This document shows, piece after piece, positions 1-5,673 of a stretch of 7,967 nt of DNA (positions within the stretch are counted from its first letter, which is position 1; the number at the start of each line of letters is the position of its first letter). Where the stretch lies: positions 1 through 7,967 of the forward strand of contig JAFAZM010000292.1 in the NCBI GenBank assembly GCA_019239785.1. Reading direction: 5' to 3'. The position numbers and the translations under genes are program-made. The notes under the pieces are model-generated. The model was not told the DNA's origin. It did not search any database and saw only the letters and a program-made list of their open reading frames with translations. Source of the DNA: Sphingomonadaceae bacterium. GTDB lineage: Bacteria; Pseudomonadota; Alphaproteobacteria; Sphingomonadales; Sphingomonadaceae.

Positions 1-205
1 CGAGAAATATGGCGGCCGCTTCCTGGTCCGCGGCGGTGCGGTCGAGGTGAAGGAAGGCGAGCCCGGCATCGCGCGGCTGGTGATCCTCGAATTCCCGAGC
101 GTCGAGGCGGCCGGCATTTTCTACGACAGCCCCGAATATCAGGCGATCCTGCCGATGCGGTTCGACAACGCCAGCTCAACTCTTGTCATTGCCGAAGGCG
201 TCTGA
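1..205 (+). CDS. DUF1330 family protein, 3' end only
   Basis: The reading frame enters at base 2 and ends at TGA 203-205, giving the last 67 residues of a protein whose start lies outside the window. The visible part carries the hallmark pattern of the DUF1330 family, a small ferredoxin-like (dimeric alpha+beta barrel) fold: YGGRFLVRGG near the beginning, LVILEFPS in the middle, and FYDSPEYQAILPMR followed by a short strand ending in IAEGV. Members are usually about 95 residues, so roughly two thirds is present. The biochemical role of the family is not established. The last 30 bases overlap the 3' end of the convergent DUF7079 gene, leaving no room for a terminator between them. The family call is confident from motif memory; the function is unknown. 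Confidence 0.85.
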   Translation, partial: EKYGGRFLVRGGAVEVKEGEPGIARLVILEFPSVEAAGIFYDSPEYQAILPMRFDNASSTLVIAEGV

Positions 206-568
206 TCCTGGCTGTTCGATGGCGAGAAGGGGCGCGATCTTTTTCCACTCGTCCCGAAGATGCCGTCTCAGCCTTCGTCGACCGAACCAACGCATGGGCC
301 GCGGCGGGGCGCGCCTGCTCATGATCTCCAGCACCTCTTCGCGGCTCCATGGCGACCATTCCCCGGCGATGTCGTCCAGGTTGAAGGCGAAAGCCTGAGC
401 GACCTCCAGTTCGAGTATCGACCAGAGCTCCTCACAGCTGAAGCCTGCGGCGCTCAATTGCCGCGCGATGCATTCGTAGCCGCCGGCTTGCAATTCAGTG
501 TCGAGGAACAATTCCGAGAGCGCGTGCCAGACGGGCAATTTGCGCTCAATCTCGATCGCGTTTGGCAT
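176..568 (-). CDS. DUF7079 family small cytoplasmic protein
   Basis: A 130-residue soluble protein with no signal peptide or membrane segment. The N-terminal pattern KLPVWHALSELFLDTELQ, then YECIARQL and ELWSILELEV, followed by an AGEW motif around residues 68-71, matches what I recall of the DUF7079 family, which has no assigned function. The C-terminal third is rich in Arg and Trp (positions about 85-110), suggesting a basic surface. The ATG at 566-568 lies 7 bases after the stop of the VOC gene and has no good Shine-Dalgarno directly before it (a GGAGGAG lies farther upstream, inside the VOC gene), so translation is probably coupled to that gene. It is the last gene of the minus-strand run and overlaps the DUF1330 gene by 30 bases at its 3' end. 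Confidence 0.8.
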   Translation of the reverse strand: MPNAIEIERKLPVWHALSELFLDTELQAGGYECIARQLSAAGFSCEELWSILELEVAQAFAFNLDDIAGEWSPWSREEVLEIMSRRAPPRPMRWFGRRRLRRHLRDEWKKIAPLLAIEQPGSDAFGNDKS

Positions 569-575
569 GACGGTG

Positions 576-950
576 TCAGGCGCGCTCCTCCGCGCTTTTC
601 AGCTTATGCAGGATGATCGCATTGCCGTCCGGGTCCTTGATCACCGCCATCCGACAGACCGGGCTTTCGATCCCCTCCGCGGCGAACGCAACGCCCTTCG
701 CCTTCAGGTCCGCGATCAGCGCCGGGAGATCGTCGACCTCGAAAGCGATGGTGCCGCCGGCGCTGGCGCTCGGGCTGTTCGGAGTGACGTTGGTGATCGC
801 CAGGCAGCCGCCGCCGGGAAGGTCGAACTCGACCCAGGGGGTGGTGGCCGAGCTCCGGCTCGGCGGCAGACCGAGCGTCTCCTCGTAAAAGGCGCGGGCG
901 CGCTTCACGTCGGTGACCGGATACATGGTGAACGCGACCTTCCTGAACAT
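576..950 (-). CDS. VOC-superfamily (glyoxalase/bleomycin-resistance fold) protein
   Basis: A 124-residue protein with the paired beta-alpha-beta-beta-beta layout of the vicinal oxygen chelate fold. The first half has VTDVKRARAFYEETLGL (residues 12-28) and WVEFDLPGGGCLAI. The second half has GTIAFEVDDLPALIADLKAKGV (66-87) and ends with the turn DPDGNAIILH (106-115). In metal-dependent glyoxalases a Glu commonly follows the DPxGN turn; here that place is Ile, and no clear His/Glu ligand set is visible, so it may not be a classical metal enzyme. The substrate cannot be deduced. The ATG at 950 was chosen over an in-frame ATG at 1061 because GGAAGGAAGG precedes it at good spacing and homologues begin with a similar FxKVAFTMYPVxD strand; the longer form would also overlap the GNAT gene. 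It follows the GNAT gene by 31 bases and precedes DUF7079 by 7. Confidence 0.85.
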   Translation of the reverse strand: MFRKVAFTMYPVTDVKRARAFYEETLGLPPSRSSATTPWVEFDLPGGGCLAITNVTPNSPSASAGGTIAFEVDDLPALIADLKAKGVAFAAEGIESPVCRMAVIKDPDGNAIILHKLKSAEERA

Positions 951-981
951 CAGCCTTCCTTCCGTACCGGATTGGGTGGAT

Positions 982-1587
982 CTATTCTGCCGATCGGCTC
1001 CGGTGCGCAAGCTCAGTCCTTCGCCGCGCGTCCTGCAGCCGGCCCAGGTCGCGCCAGCCATAAGCCAGCTCGACCAGCTCGCCGTCCGGACGCACGCCGC
1101 GCTTCTCGCCGATGACGACCCCGCCCAAATGCTCGTAGAAGCCTCGCGCGGGGATGTTTCCGCGCAGCACCCAGAGGCTCGCTGCCTGCAGACCCCGTGC
1201 GCTCAGATCGGCCGCCGCCGTCCGCATCAGCAGGCGGCCGATGCCGCGGCCCTGCGCCGCGCGATACAGGTAGATCGCGCCGATCTCTCCATCGAACCCC
1301 TCCGCCGCCAGCGCAGCGTCGGACTGGCTGCCGCAGGCGGCGAAGCCGATCGGCTCGCCGTCCTGCCCGGCGAGATGGACCCGCACGTCCTGATATCCCG
1401 CCGGATCGCGCAGCATCTCCGCCCAGGCCTCGCCCCTTCCTTCCGGAGAAAGGCCTGCAAGCATGGCGTCGGGAACGAGCCCTTGATAGGTTTCGCGCCA
1501 GGCGGCGACGTGCAGGCGCCCGAGCGCCATCGCGTCGGCCGGGCCGGCGAGGCGAATCCTTGGAACATTTGCGGCTGCCGACGGCAT
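982..1587 (-). CDS. GNAT family N-acetyltransferase
   Basis: About 201 residues with the GNAT fold. An N-terminal IRLAGPADAMALGRLHVAAWRE (11-32) matches the alpha1 region of GNATs with a W-R-E-T-Y patch. The acetyl-CoA pyrophosphate-binding motif Q-G-R-G-I-G (112-117), preceded by the strand IGAIYLY, is clear. Motif B is present as LWVLRGNIPARGFYEHLGG (138-156). The protein should transfer an acetyl group from acetyl-CoA to an amine; the acceptor (small molecule or protein N-terminus) cannot be told. The ATG at 1587 is preferred over one at 1641 because it has GGGGAG upstream and begins just before the conserved fold; the longer form would run toward the paaA operator. The gene is divergent from paaA and heads a probable three-gene minus-strand transcript. 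The C-terminal tail (about 185-201) is Arg-rich and not conserved. Confidence 0.85.
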   Translation of the reverse strand: MPSAAANVPRIRLAGPADAMALGRLHVAAWRETYQGLVPDAMLAGLSPEGRGEAWAEMLRDPAGYQDVRVHLAGQDGEPIGFAACGSQSDAALAAEGFDGEIGAIYLYRAAQGRGIGRLLMRTAAADLSARGLQAASLWVLRGNIPARGFYEHLGGVVIGEKRGVRPDGELVELAYGWRDLGRLQDARRRTELAHRSRSAE

Positions 1588-1613
1588 TATGCTTTGCGCT
1601 CCCCGGGACGTGC

Positions 1614-1644
1614 TTACACGATTCCACGCCCGGACAGGCATAAG
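1614..1644 (+). promoter_or_regulatory. possible paaA promoter
   Basis: TTACAC (1614-1619) and CATAAG (1639-1644) resemble -35 and -10 boxes (4 of 6 for the -10) with a rather long 19-base spacer. Transcription would begin near 1650, inside the palindrome described separately, which would explain repression by steric block. An alternative -35-like TTGACC within the palindrome would put the start site at the ATG itself and is less likely. This is a weak call. Confidence 0.3.
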
Positions 1645-1648
1645 CGGA

Positions 1649-1674
1649 ATTCGTTGACCGATCGGTCGACGAAT
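1649..1674. promoter_or_regulatory. 26-bp palindromic operator candidate before paaA
   Basis: The 26 bases are an inverted repeat with 12 of 13 pairs matching; only T1655/G1668 fails. The inner 12 bases, GACCGATCGGTC, are perfectly self-complementary. It lies in the 101-base divergent gap between the GNAT gene and paaA and ends 14 bases before the paaA ATG, just upstream of the AGGA ribosome binding site. TetR-family dimers bind such sites, and PaaR-type repressors of phenylacetate genes recognise palindromes with ACCG/CGGT half-sites in other bacteria. The nearest TetR gene is at the far end of the paa cluster. The palindrome is seen directly; its assignment to that regulator is inference. 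Confidence 0.7.
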
Positions 1675-1688
1675 GGTAGGAACGGGAT

Positions 1689-2672
1689 ATGTACACGACC
1701 GAATTGCAGAAGACGGCCAAGGTCGTCTCGACCGAGGATCCGGAGAAGCTCGCCGCCTTCGAGGCGCGGGTCGCCGCGGACGAGTTCATCGAGCCAAAGG
1801 ACTGGATGCCCGAGGCCTATCGCCGCACCCTGACCCGGCAGATCTCGCAGCACGCCCATAGCGAGATCGTCGGCATGCTGCCCGAGGGCAATTGGATCAC
1901 GCGGGCGCCGTCGCTGCGCCGCAAGGCGATCCTGCTCGCCAAGGTGCAGGACGAGGCGGGGCACGGCCTCTATCTCTATTCGGCCGCCGAGACGCTCGGC
2001 ACCAGCCGCGAGGAGATGATCGAGGCGCTCCATTCGGGCAAGGCCAAGTACAGCACGATCTTCAACTACCCGACCCTGACCTGGGCTGATATCGGCGCGA
2101 TCGGGTGGCTGGTCGACGGCGCCGCGATCATGAACCAGGTGCCGCTGCAGCGCACCTCCTACGGGCCCTATGCCCGCGCGATGGTTCGCGTCTGCAAGGA
2201 GGAAAGCTTCCACCAGCGCCAGGGCTATGAGATCATGATGCACCTGGCGGCCGGAACGGCGGAGCAGAAGCGGATGGCGCAGGACGCGCTGAACCGCTGG
2301 TGGTGGCCGTCGCTGATGATGTTCGGGCCGCCCGACGCCGACAGCCCGAACACCGCCCAGTCGATGCGCTGGCGGATCAAGCGCGACACCAATGACGAGC
2401 TCAGGCAGAAGTTCGTCGACATCACCGTACCCCAGGCCGACGCGCTCGGGCTGACGGTACCGGACCCGGACCTCGCCTGGAACGAAGCGAAGCAGGGCTA
2501 CGATTTCGGGACGCTCGACTGGGAGGAATTCTACGCAGTGGTCCGGGGCGAAGGCCCGGTCGCGAAGGAACGGATGAAGGCGCGGCGCGAGGCGTGGGAA
2601 AGCAACGCCTGGGTCCGCGAGGCGGCCGCGGCTTATGCGGAGAAAAAGGCGGCACGGAAGGAAGCGGCATGA
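1689..2672 (+). CDS. paaA: phenylacetyl-CoA 1,2-epoxidase, oxygenase subunit PaaA
   Basis: The 327-residue catalytic alpha subunit of the bacterial multicomponent monooxygenase that adds one oxygen atom of O2 to the ring of phenylacetyl-CoA, giving the 1,2-epoxide. It is almost collinear with E. coli PaaA: DWMPEAYRRTLTRQI, then HAHSEIVGMLPEGNWITRAP, KVQDEAGHGLYLYSAAETLG, YGPYARAMVRVCKEES, and WWWPSLMMFGPPD. Carboxylate-bridged di-iron ligand candidates are E59, E89 and H92 (the E-x-x-H pair in DEAGH), and E171/E172 with H175 in KEESFH. It carries about 17 extra residues at the N-terminus compared with the E. coli protein. The ATG is preceded by AGGA (1678-1681) at 7-base spacing. It is the first gene of the cluster, but a 143-base gap filled by a palindromic repeat separates it from paaB, whereas paa genes are normally tightly packed. 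Confidence 0.97.
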   Translation: MYTTELQKTAKVVSTEDPEKLAAFEARVAADEFIEPKDWMPEAYRRTLTRQISQHAHSEIVGMLPEGNWITRAPSLRRKAILLAKVQDEAGHGLYLYSAAETLGTSREEMIEALHSGKAKYSTIFNYPTLTWADIGAIGWLVDGAAIMNQVPLQRTSYGPYARAMVRVCKEESFHQRQGYEIMMHLAAGTAEQKRMAQDALNRWWWPSLMMFGPPDADSPNTAQSMRWRIKRDTNDELRQKFVDITVPQADALGLTVPDPDLAWNEAKQGYDFGTLDWEEFYAVVRGEGPVAKERMKARREAWESNAWVREAAAAYAEKKAARKEAA

Positions 2673-2676
2673 TGAA

Positions 2677-2811
2677 ATCCGCCCCGGAACGGGGAGGGGG
2701 ACCATGCGAAGCATGGTGGAGGGGTCGCGGCCTTTCCATGCTCGCTGTCGCTCGCGACCCCACCACCACGCCGCTTCGCGTCGCGGTCCCCCTCCCCGTC
2801 CCGGGGAGGAT
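2677..2811. repeat. palindromic intergenic repeat between paaA and paaB
   Basis: A 135-bp element with 27-bp terminal arms (2677-2703 and 2785-2811) matching at 25 of 27 positions. Nested inside are a hairpin CCATGC-GAA-GCATGG (2702-2716) and a second inverted pair, GGGGTCGCG (2721-2729) with CGCGACCCC (2753-2761). No open frame or transposase is present, so any mobility would need an enzyme in trans. It begins 5 bases after the paaA stop and ends 5 bases before the paaB ATG, so it fills the whole gap. The arm sequence, with its C4-GGGAC-G4 core, resembles repeats I remember from sphingomonad genomes; the copy number here is one. Confidence 0.85.
2803..2810 (+). promoter_or_regulatory. paaB ribosome binding site supplied by the repeat arm
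   Basis: GGGGAGGA ends 5 bases before the paaB ATG and is an excellent Shine-Dalgarno match. All eight bases belong to the right terminal arm of the palindromic repeat, so the insertion either replaced or recreated the binding site. In RNA these bases could pair with the CCCC just before them (2793-2796) or with the left arm, which may limit ribosome access. Confidence 0.65.
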
Positions 2812-2815
2812 CTAG

Positions 2816-3100
2816 ATGTCGAAAGACTGGCCGCTCTGGGAGGTGTTCGTCCGCGCCAAGGGCGGGATGTCGCATCGGCATGTCGGCAGCGTGCACGCGC
2901 CGGACGCGGAGATCGCGCTGCGCCATGCCCGCGACACTTATACGCGGCGGATGGAGGGGGTGAGCCTGTGGGTCGTGCCCTCGGCCTCGATCACCGCCTC
3001 CGATCCCGGCGACGATGCGGCGATGTTCGATCCGGCTGAGGACAAGATCTACCGCCACCCGACCTTCTACGACATTCCCGATGACGTGAAGCATATCTGA
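2816..3100 (+). CDS. paaB: phenylacetyl-CoA 1,2-epoxidase small subunit PaaB
   Basis: A 94-residue subunit, the usual PaaB length (about 95). It has the family start WPLWEVFVRAKGGMSHRHVGSVHAPDAEIALRHARDTYTRR and the middle strand VSLWVVPSASI, and ends with a proline- and aspartate-containing tail (YDIPDDVKHI). PaaB has no catalytic residues; it helps hold the PaaA-PaaC oxygenase together and connects it with reductase PaaE. The start is fixed by the strong GGGGAGGA site 5 bases upstream. The stop TGA shares its final A with the ATG of paaC, so the two are translationally coupled. Confidence 0.96.
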   Translation: MSKDWPLWEVFVRAKGGMSHRHVGSVHAPDAEIALRHARDTYTRRMEGVSLWVVPSASITASDPGDDAAMFDPAEDKIYRHPTFYDIPDDVKHI

Positions 3101-3963
3101 TGGCCGGCACCGAAACGGAATCCGTTCGGGCTGAGCCTGTCGAAGCCCTTTCCTTCACGTCTTCCGGGCCGGGAAGGAAGGGAGGCCCTTCGACAGGCCC
3201 AGGGCGAACGGAGGACGAGATCCTTTTCGAGACCCTGCTGCGGCTCGGCGACGACAGCCTGATCCTCGGCCAGCGGCTCGGCGAATGGTGCGGCCATGCG
3301 CCGAGCGTCGAGGTCGACCTCAGCCTCGCCAATATGGGCCTCGATCTGATCGGCCAGGCGACCCACTTCCTCGGCCGTGCCGGCGAAGTCGAGGGGAAGG
3401 GAAGGGACGGGGATACGCTCGCCTTCCACCGCGACGTGCTCGATTTCCGCAATTGCCTGCTGGTGGAGCAGCCCAACGGGGATTTCGCCCAGACCATCGC
3501 CCGGCAATTCCTCTTCTCGACCTGGCAGGAGATGCTGTTCGGCCATCTCGAAGGCTCCGCCGACGCGTTCATCGCCTCGGTCGCCGCCAAGGCGGTGAAG
3601 GAGGTGCGCTATCATGCCGAGCTCAGCGCCGAATGGGTGATCCGGCTCGGCGACGGCACCGAGGAGAGCCGGCGGCGAATGATCGCCGGGCTCGACTGGA
3701 ACTGGCGATTCATCCCGGAACTGTTCGAGATGGACGAGATCGCGCGCGAGGCGTCCGCCTGCGGCATCGGCGCCGACGTTTCCGCCTTTCGCGAGGATTA
3801 CGACCGCCGCATCCGGGCGGTGCTGGACGAGGCAACGCTCGACGCTCCGGCGGACCAGCGCCCGATCCTCGGCGGCCGCCGCGGCCATCATAGCGAACAT
3901 CTCGGCCACATCCTTGCGGTGATGCAGTTCCTCCCGCGCACCTATCCGGACGCGGCATGGTAG
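3100..3963 (+). CDS. paaC: phenylacetyl-CoA 1,2-epoxidase structural subunit PaaC, with repeat-derived N-terminus
   Basis: A 287-residue homologue of PaaC, the ferritin-like partner that pairs with PaaA in the epoxidase but has no working di-iron site. The conserved body starts near residue 41: FETLLRLGDDSL, ILGQRLGEWCGHAP, ANMGLDLIGQA, DTLAFHRD, LLVEQPNGDFAQTIARQF, AAKAVKEVRYH, and near the end HSEHLGHILAVMQFLPR, finishing in Trp as E. coli PaaC does. E. coli PaaC begins almost directly at this body, so the first 40 or so residues here are extra. Residues 8-38 are encoded by a 92-bp palindromic repeat. ATG 3100 overlaps the paaB stop (TGATG). No ATG, GTG or TTG lies in frame between the repeat and the conserved body, so the repeat must be translated if the gene works. 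It overlaps paaD by 7 bases. Confidence 0.94.
   Translation: MAGTETESVRAEPVEALSFTSSGPGRKGGPSTGPGRTEDEILFETLLRLGDDSLILGQRLGEWCGHAPSVEVDLSLANMGLDLIGQATHFLGRAGEVEGKGRDGDTLAFHRDVLDFRNCLLVEQPNGDFAQTIARQFLFSTWQEMLFGHLEGSADAFIASVAAKAVKEVRYHAELSAEWVIRLGDGTEESRRRMIAGLDWNWRFIPELFEMDEIAREASACGIGADVSAFREDYDRRIRAVLDEATLDAPADQRPILGGRRGHHSEHLGHILAVMQFLPRTYPDAAW
3121..3212. repeat. palindromic repeat inside the paaC coding sequence
   Basis: The arms begin TCCGTTCG (3121-3128) and end CGAACGGA (3205-3212). Inside them CCTGTCGAAG (3136-3145) pairs with CTTCGACAGG (3189-3198), and the centre contains CTTCC/GGAAG-type complementary runs. The core GAGCCTGTCGAAG is a repeat I recall as widespread in sphingomonads and some other Proteobacteria; its translation gives peptides such as VRAEPVEA. 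It is read without a stop as residues 8-38 of PaaC. The 92-bp length is not a multiple of three, so the ancestral junction cannot be restored by simple excision. Confidence 0.85.
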
Positions 3964-4463
3964 GGGTGTTGAACAAGCCGGCGCCGTGCTCTTCCAAAGC
4001 CTCCCCCACAAAGGGGGAGGGCTTGATTCAGCGCATCCGACAGGTGCTCGCCGGCGTCGCCGATCCCGAGATCCCGGTGGTCTCAGTCGTCGATCTCTGC
4101 ATCGTGCGCGAGGTGACGCCGGAACGGGTGTGCATCACGCCCACCTATACCGGCTGCCCCGCGACCCAGGTGATCGAGCGCGACATCCGCGCTGCCCTGG
4201 ATGCGGCGGGCTACCGCGAGGTCGCGATCGAGACCGTCCTGTCGCCGCCCTGGACCACCGACTGGATCAGCGAGGCTGGCAAGGCGAAGCTCAAGGCCTA
4301 CGGCATCGCCCCGCCGCTCCCGGCCGGGCAGCGCGCCGTCGAATGCCCGCAATGCGGCTCGGCTCGGACCGAGGAGGTGAGCCGCTTCGGGTCGACGCCG
4401 TGCAAGGCGCAGTGGCGCTGCCGCGACTGTCTCGAGCCGTTCGACCTGTTCAAGTGCCACTGA
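3957..4463 (+). CDS. paaD: PaaD, metal-centre maturation factor of the phenylacetyl-CoA epoxidase
   Basis: A 168-residue protein of the MIP18/DUF59 type. The N-terminal domain has ADPEIPVVSVVDL (35-47), the strand ITPTYTGCPATQVIERDI with conserved Cys67, and SPPWTTDWIS (96-105). A C-terminal Cys-rich domain follows, with C130-x-x-C133, C149, C155-x-x-C158 and a final C167, arranged like a zinc ribbon or Fe-S site. E. coli PaaD (165 residues) has the same layout, including an FGST-CKA segment and the FD-FKC ending. PaaD is not part of the isolated oxygenase complex and is thought to help assemble the Fe-S or di-iron centres. The ATG overlaps the end of paaC (ATGGTAG), with little Shine-Dalgarno, so coupling is likely. 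Residues 14-23 are encoded by a small palindromic repeat. A TTG at 4023 is an unlikely alternative start because its purine-rich tract is too close. Confidence 0.94.
   Translation: MVGVLNKPAPCSSKASPTKGEGLIQRIRQVLAGVADPEIPVVSVVDLCIVREVTPERVCITPTYTGCPATQVIERDIRAALDAAGYREVAIETVLSPPWTTDWISEAGKAKLKAYGIAPPLPAGQRAVECPQCGSARTEEVSRFGSTPCKAQWRCRDCLEPFDLFKCH
3996..4024. repeat. short palindromic repeat within the paaD 5' coding region
   Basis: AAGCCTCCCCC pairs with GGGGGAGGGCTT across the loop ACAAA, with one bulged base. It would form a strong RNA hairpin about 40 bases into paaD. It is read in frame as SKASPTKGEG with no stop. The CCTCCCCC/GGGGGAGG arms look like the tips of larger intergenic repeats of the same genome type, so this may be a trimmed or solo arm pair. 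Confidence 0.7.
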
Positions 4464-4473
4464 TGGGGATCCA

Positions 4474-5550
4474 GTGAGCGTCGGCTTCCACATTCTCACC
4501 ATAAAGGACGTCGTCGAGGAGACGGCGGAGGCGCGCTCGATCCGCTTCGCCATGCCCGAGGAATTGCGCGAGACCTTCAAGTTCAAGCCCGGCCAGCATT
4601 TGACGCTCAAGGCCGAGATCCAGGGTGAGGAGATCCGCCGCAATTATTCGCTCTGCGTCGCGCCCCAGGACGGGGAGGTGATGGTCACCGTGAAGCGGAT
4701 CGCCGGCGGCGCCTTCTCCAACTGGGCGAACGACAATCTGCAGCCCGGCATGGCGATCGAGGTGATGGCCCCGCACGGCAGCTTCACCTGGGATTTCGCC
4801 GAGGGCGCCGCCAATCATTATGTCGGCTTTGCCGGCGGCTCCGGGATCACGCCGGTCATGTCGCTGCTGAAGAGCGCCCTGCTGACGGAGCCCGGCAGCC
4901 GCTTCACCCTGCTCTACGGCAATCGCGACAGCAACTCGATCATCTTCCTCGAGGCGCTGGCGGCGCTGAAGAACAGTTTCATGGATCGGCTGCAAGTCCA
5001 TCATTTCCTTGCCGAAGAAGCGGAGGAGTTCGAGCTGTTCAACGGCATGCTCGATCGCGCCAAATGCGACGAGATATTGGAAAGCCTGGTCGATCCGGCG
5101 GACGTCGCGGCCTTCTTCATCTGCGGCCCCGGCCCGATGATGGATGCGGCCGAGGAAGCCCTGCTTGCCAGGGGGGTGGCGAAGGACCGCATCCATCTCG
5201 AGCGCTTCACCGCGGGCCGGCCCTCGGCGGCGCTGGCGGCGCAGATGCAGGCGCTGACCGAGGGAGCGGCGGGGCTGACGATGAAGGTGACGCTCGACGG
5301 CCGCAAGCGGCGGGTGCCGTTCGACGCGGCCGCCGGCAACATCCTCGACAGCGCCCGCGCCGCCGGCCTGCCGGCGCCCTTCGCCTGCAAGGCCGGCGTC
5401 TGCGCCACCTGCCGCGCCCGCGTCGTTTCCGGCGAGGTCGAGATGGCGGCCCGCTACGGCCTCACCGACGAGGAGGTGGCGGCCGGCTATGTGCTGACCT
5501 GCCAGTCCGTGCCCAAGGGCGACGGCGTGGAGCTGGATTACGACGCCTGA
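4474..5550 (+). CDS. paaE: phenylacetyl-CoA 1,2-epoxidase reductase PaaE
   Basis: The 358-residue reductase that passes electrons from NADPH through FAD and a [2Fe-2S] centre to the PaaA di-iron site (E. coli PaaE, 356 residues). Domains in order are: a ferredoxin-reductase FAD barrel with R56-N-Y-S59; a nucleotide-binding domain with GGSGITPVMS (121-130), LLYGNRD (147-152) and CGPGPMM (217-223); and a C-terminal plant-type ferredoxin domain (about 268-358) with Cys305, Cys310, Cys313 and Cys343 in the C-x4-C-x2-C...C pattern. The start is GTG at 4474, 10 bases after paaD, with GGGG (4465-4468) as binding site; an ATG at 4464 runs into a stop after four codons. It is the last gene of the cluster and is convergent with the TetR gene. 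Confidence 0.97.
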   Translation: MSVGFHILTIKDVVEETAEARSIRFAMPEELRETFKFKPGQHLTLKAEIQGEEIRRNYSLCVAPQDGEVMVTVKRIAGGAFSNWANDNLQPGMAIEVMAPHGSFTWDFAEGAANHYVGFAGGSGITPVMSLLKSALLTEPGSRFTLLYGNRDSNSIIFLEALAALKNSFMDRLQVHHFLAEEAEEFELFNGMLDRAKCDEILESLVDPADVAAFFICGPGPMMDAAEEALLARGVAKDRIHLERFTAGRPSAALAAQMQALTEGAAGLTMKVTLDGRKRRVPFDAAAGNILDSARAAGLPAPFACKAGVCATCRARVVSGEVEMAARYGLTDEEVAAGYVLTCQSVPKGDGVELDYDA

Positions 5551-5551
5551 A

Positions 5552-5670
5552 TCCCCTACCTGCAAGGGAGGGGCTAGGGGTGGGTAGCGAGCGAAGCGAG
5601 CTCCCGGCCTCGACGTTTCGGCCGCCTTCGGCGGCACCCACCCCCCGGCCCCTCCCTTGCAGGGAGGGGA
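5552..5670. repeat. palindromic intergenic repeat between paaE and the TetR gene
   Basis: A 119-bp inverted repeat. Arms 5552-5585 and 5636-5670 match almost throughout apart from one single-base gap and a few substitutions, with the shared core CCTGCAAGGGAGGGG. Inside is a hairpin GCCGCC-TTC-GGCGGC (5621-5635) and a short direct-repeat stretch of GCGAGCGAAGCGAGC type. It fills the 123-base space between the two convergent stop codons almost exactly, leaving 1 base on one side and 3 on the other. The arms differ in sequence from the paaA-paaB repeat, so it is a different family. Confidence 0.85.
5649..5669. terminator. possible bidirectional terminator hairpin
   Basis: CCCCTCCCT (5649-5657) and AGGGAGGGG (5661-5669) form a perfect 9-bp stem with a TGC loop, and the other repeat arm (5553-5573) forms the same stem with one mismatch. 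Placed between convergent genes, the pair could end transcription from both sides. Neither stem is followed by a real T run, so intrinsic termination is uncertain. Confidence 0.35.
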
Positions 5671-5673
5671 GTC

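Noticed and set aside
576..1061. Longer VOC start at 1061
   Set aside because: The extra 37 residues have no fold resemblance and overlap the GNAT gene by 80 bases. ATG 950 has a strong GGAAGG site.
982..1641. Longer GNAT start at 1641
   Set aside because: It adds 18 residues not typical of the fold, has no Shine-Dalgarno, and would reach to within 8 bases of the palindrome. ATG 1587 has GGGGAG.
1614..2714. Long minus-strand open frame opposite paaA (366 codons)
   Set aside because: It is antisense to a clearly conserved gene, with low-complexity Arg/Leu/Pro composition and no motif. Open antisense frames are expected in GC-rich DNA. The same applies to 4450-5637 (-), 3067-4011 (-) and 6327-7409 (+).
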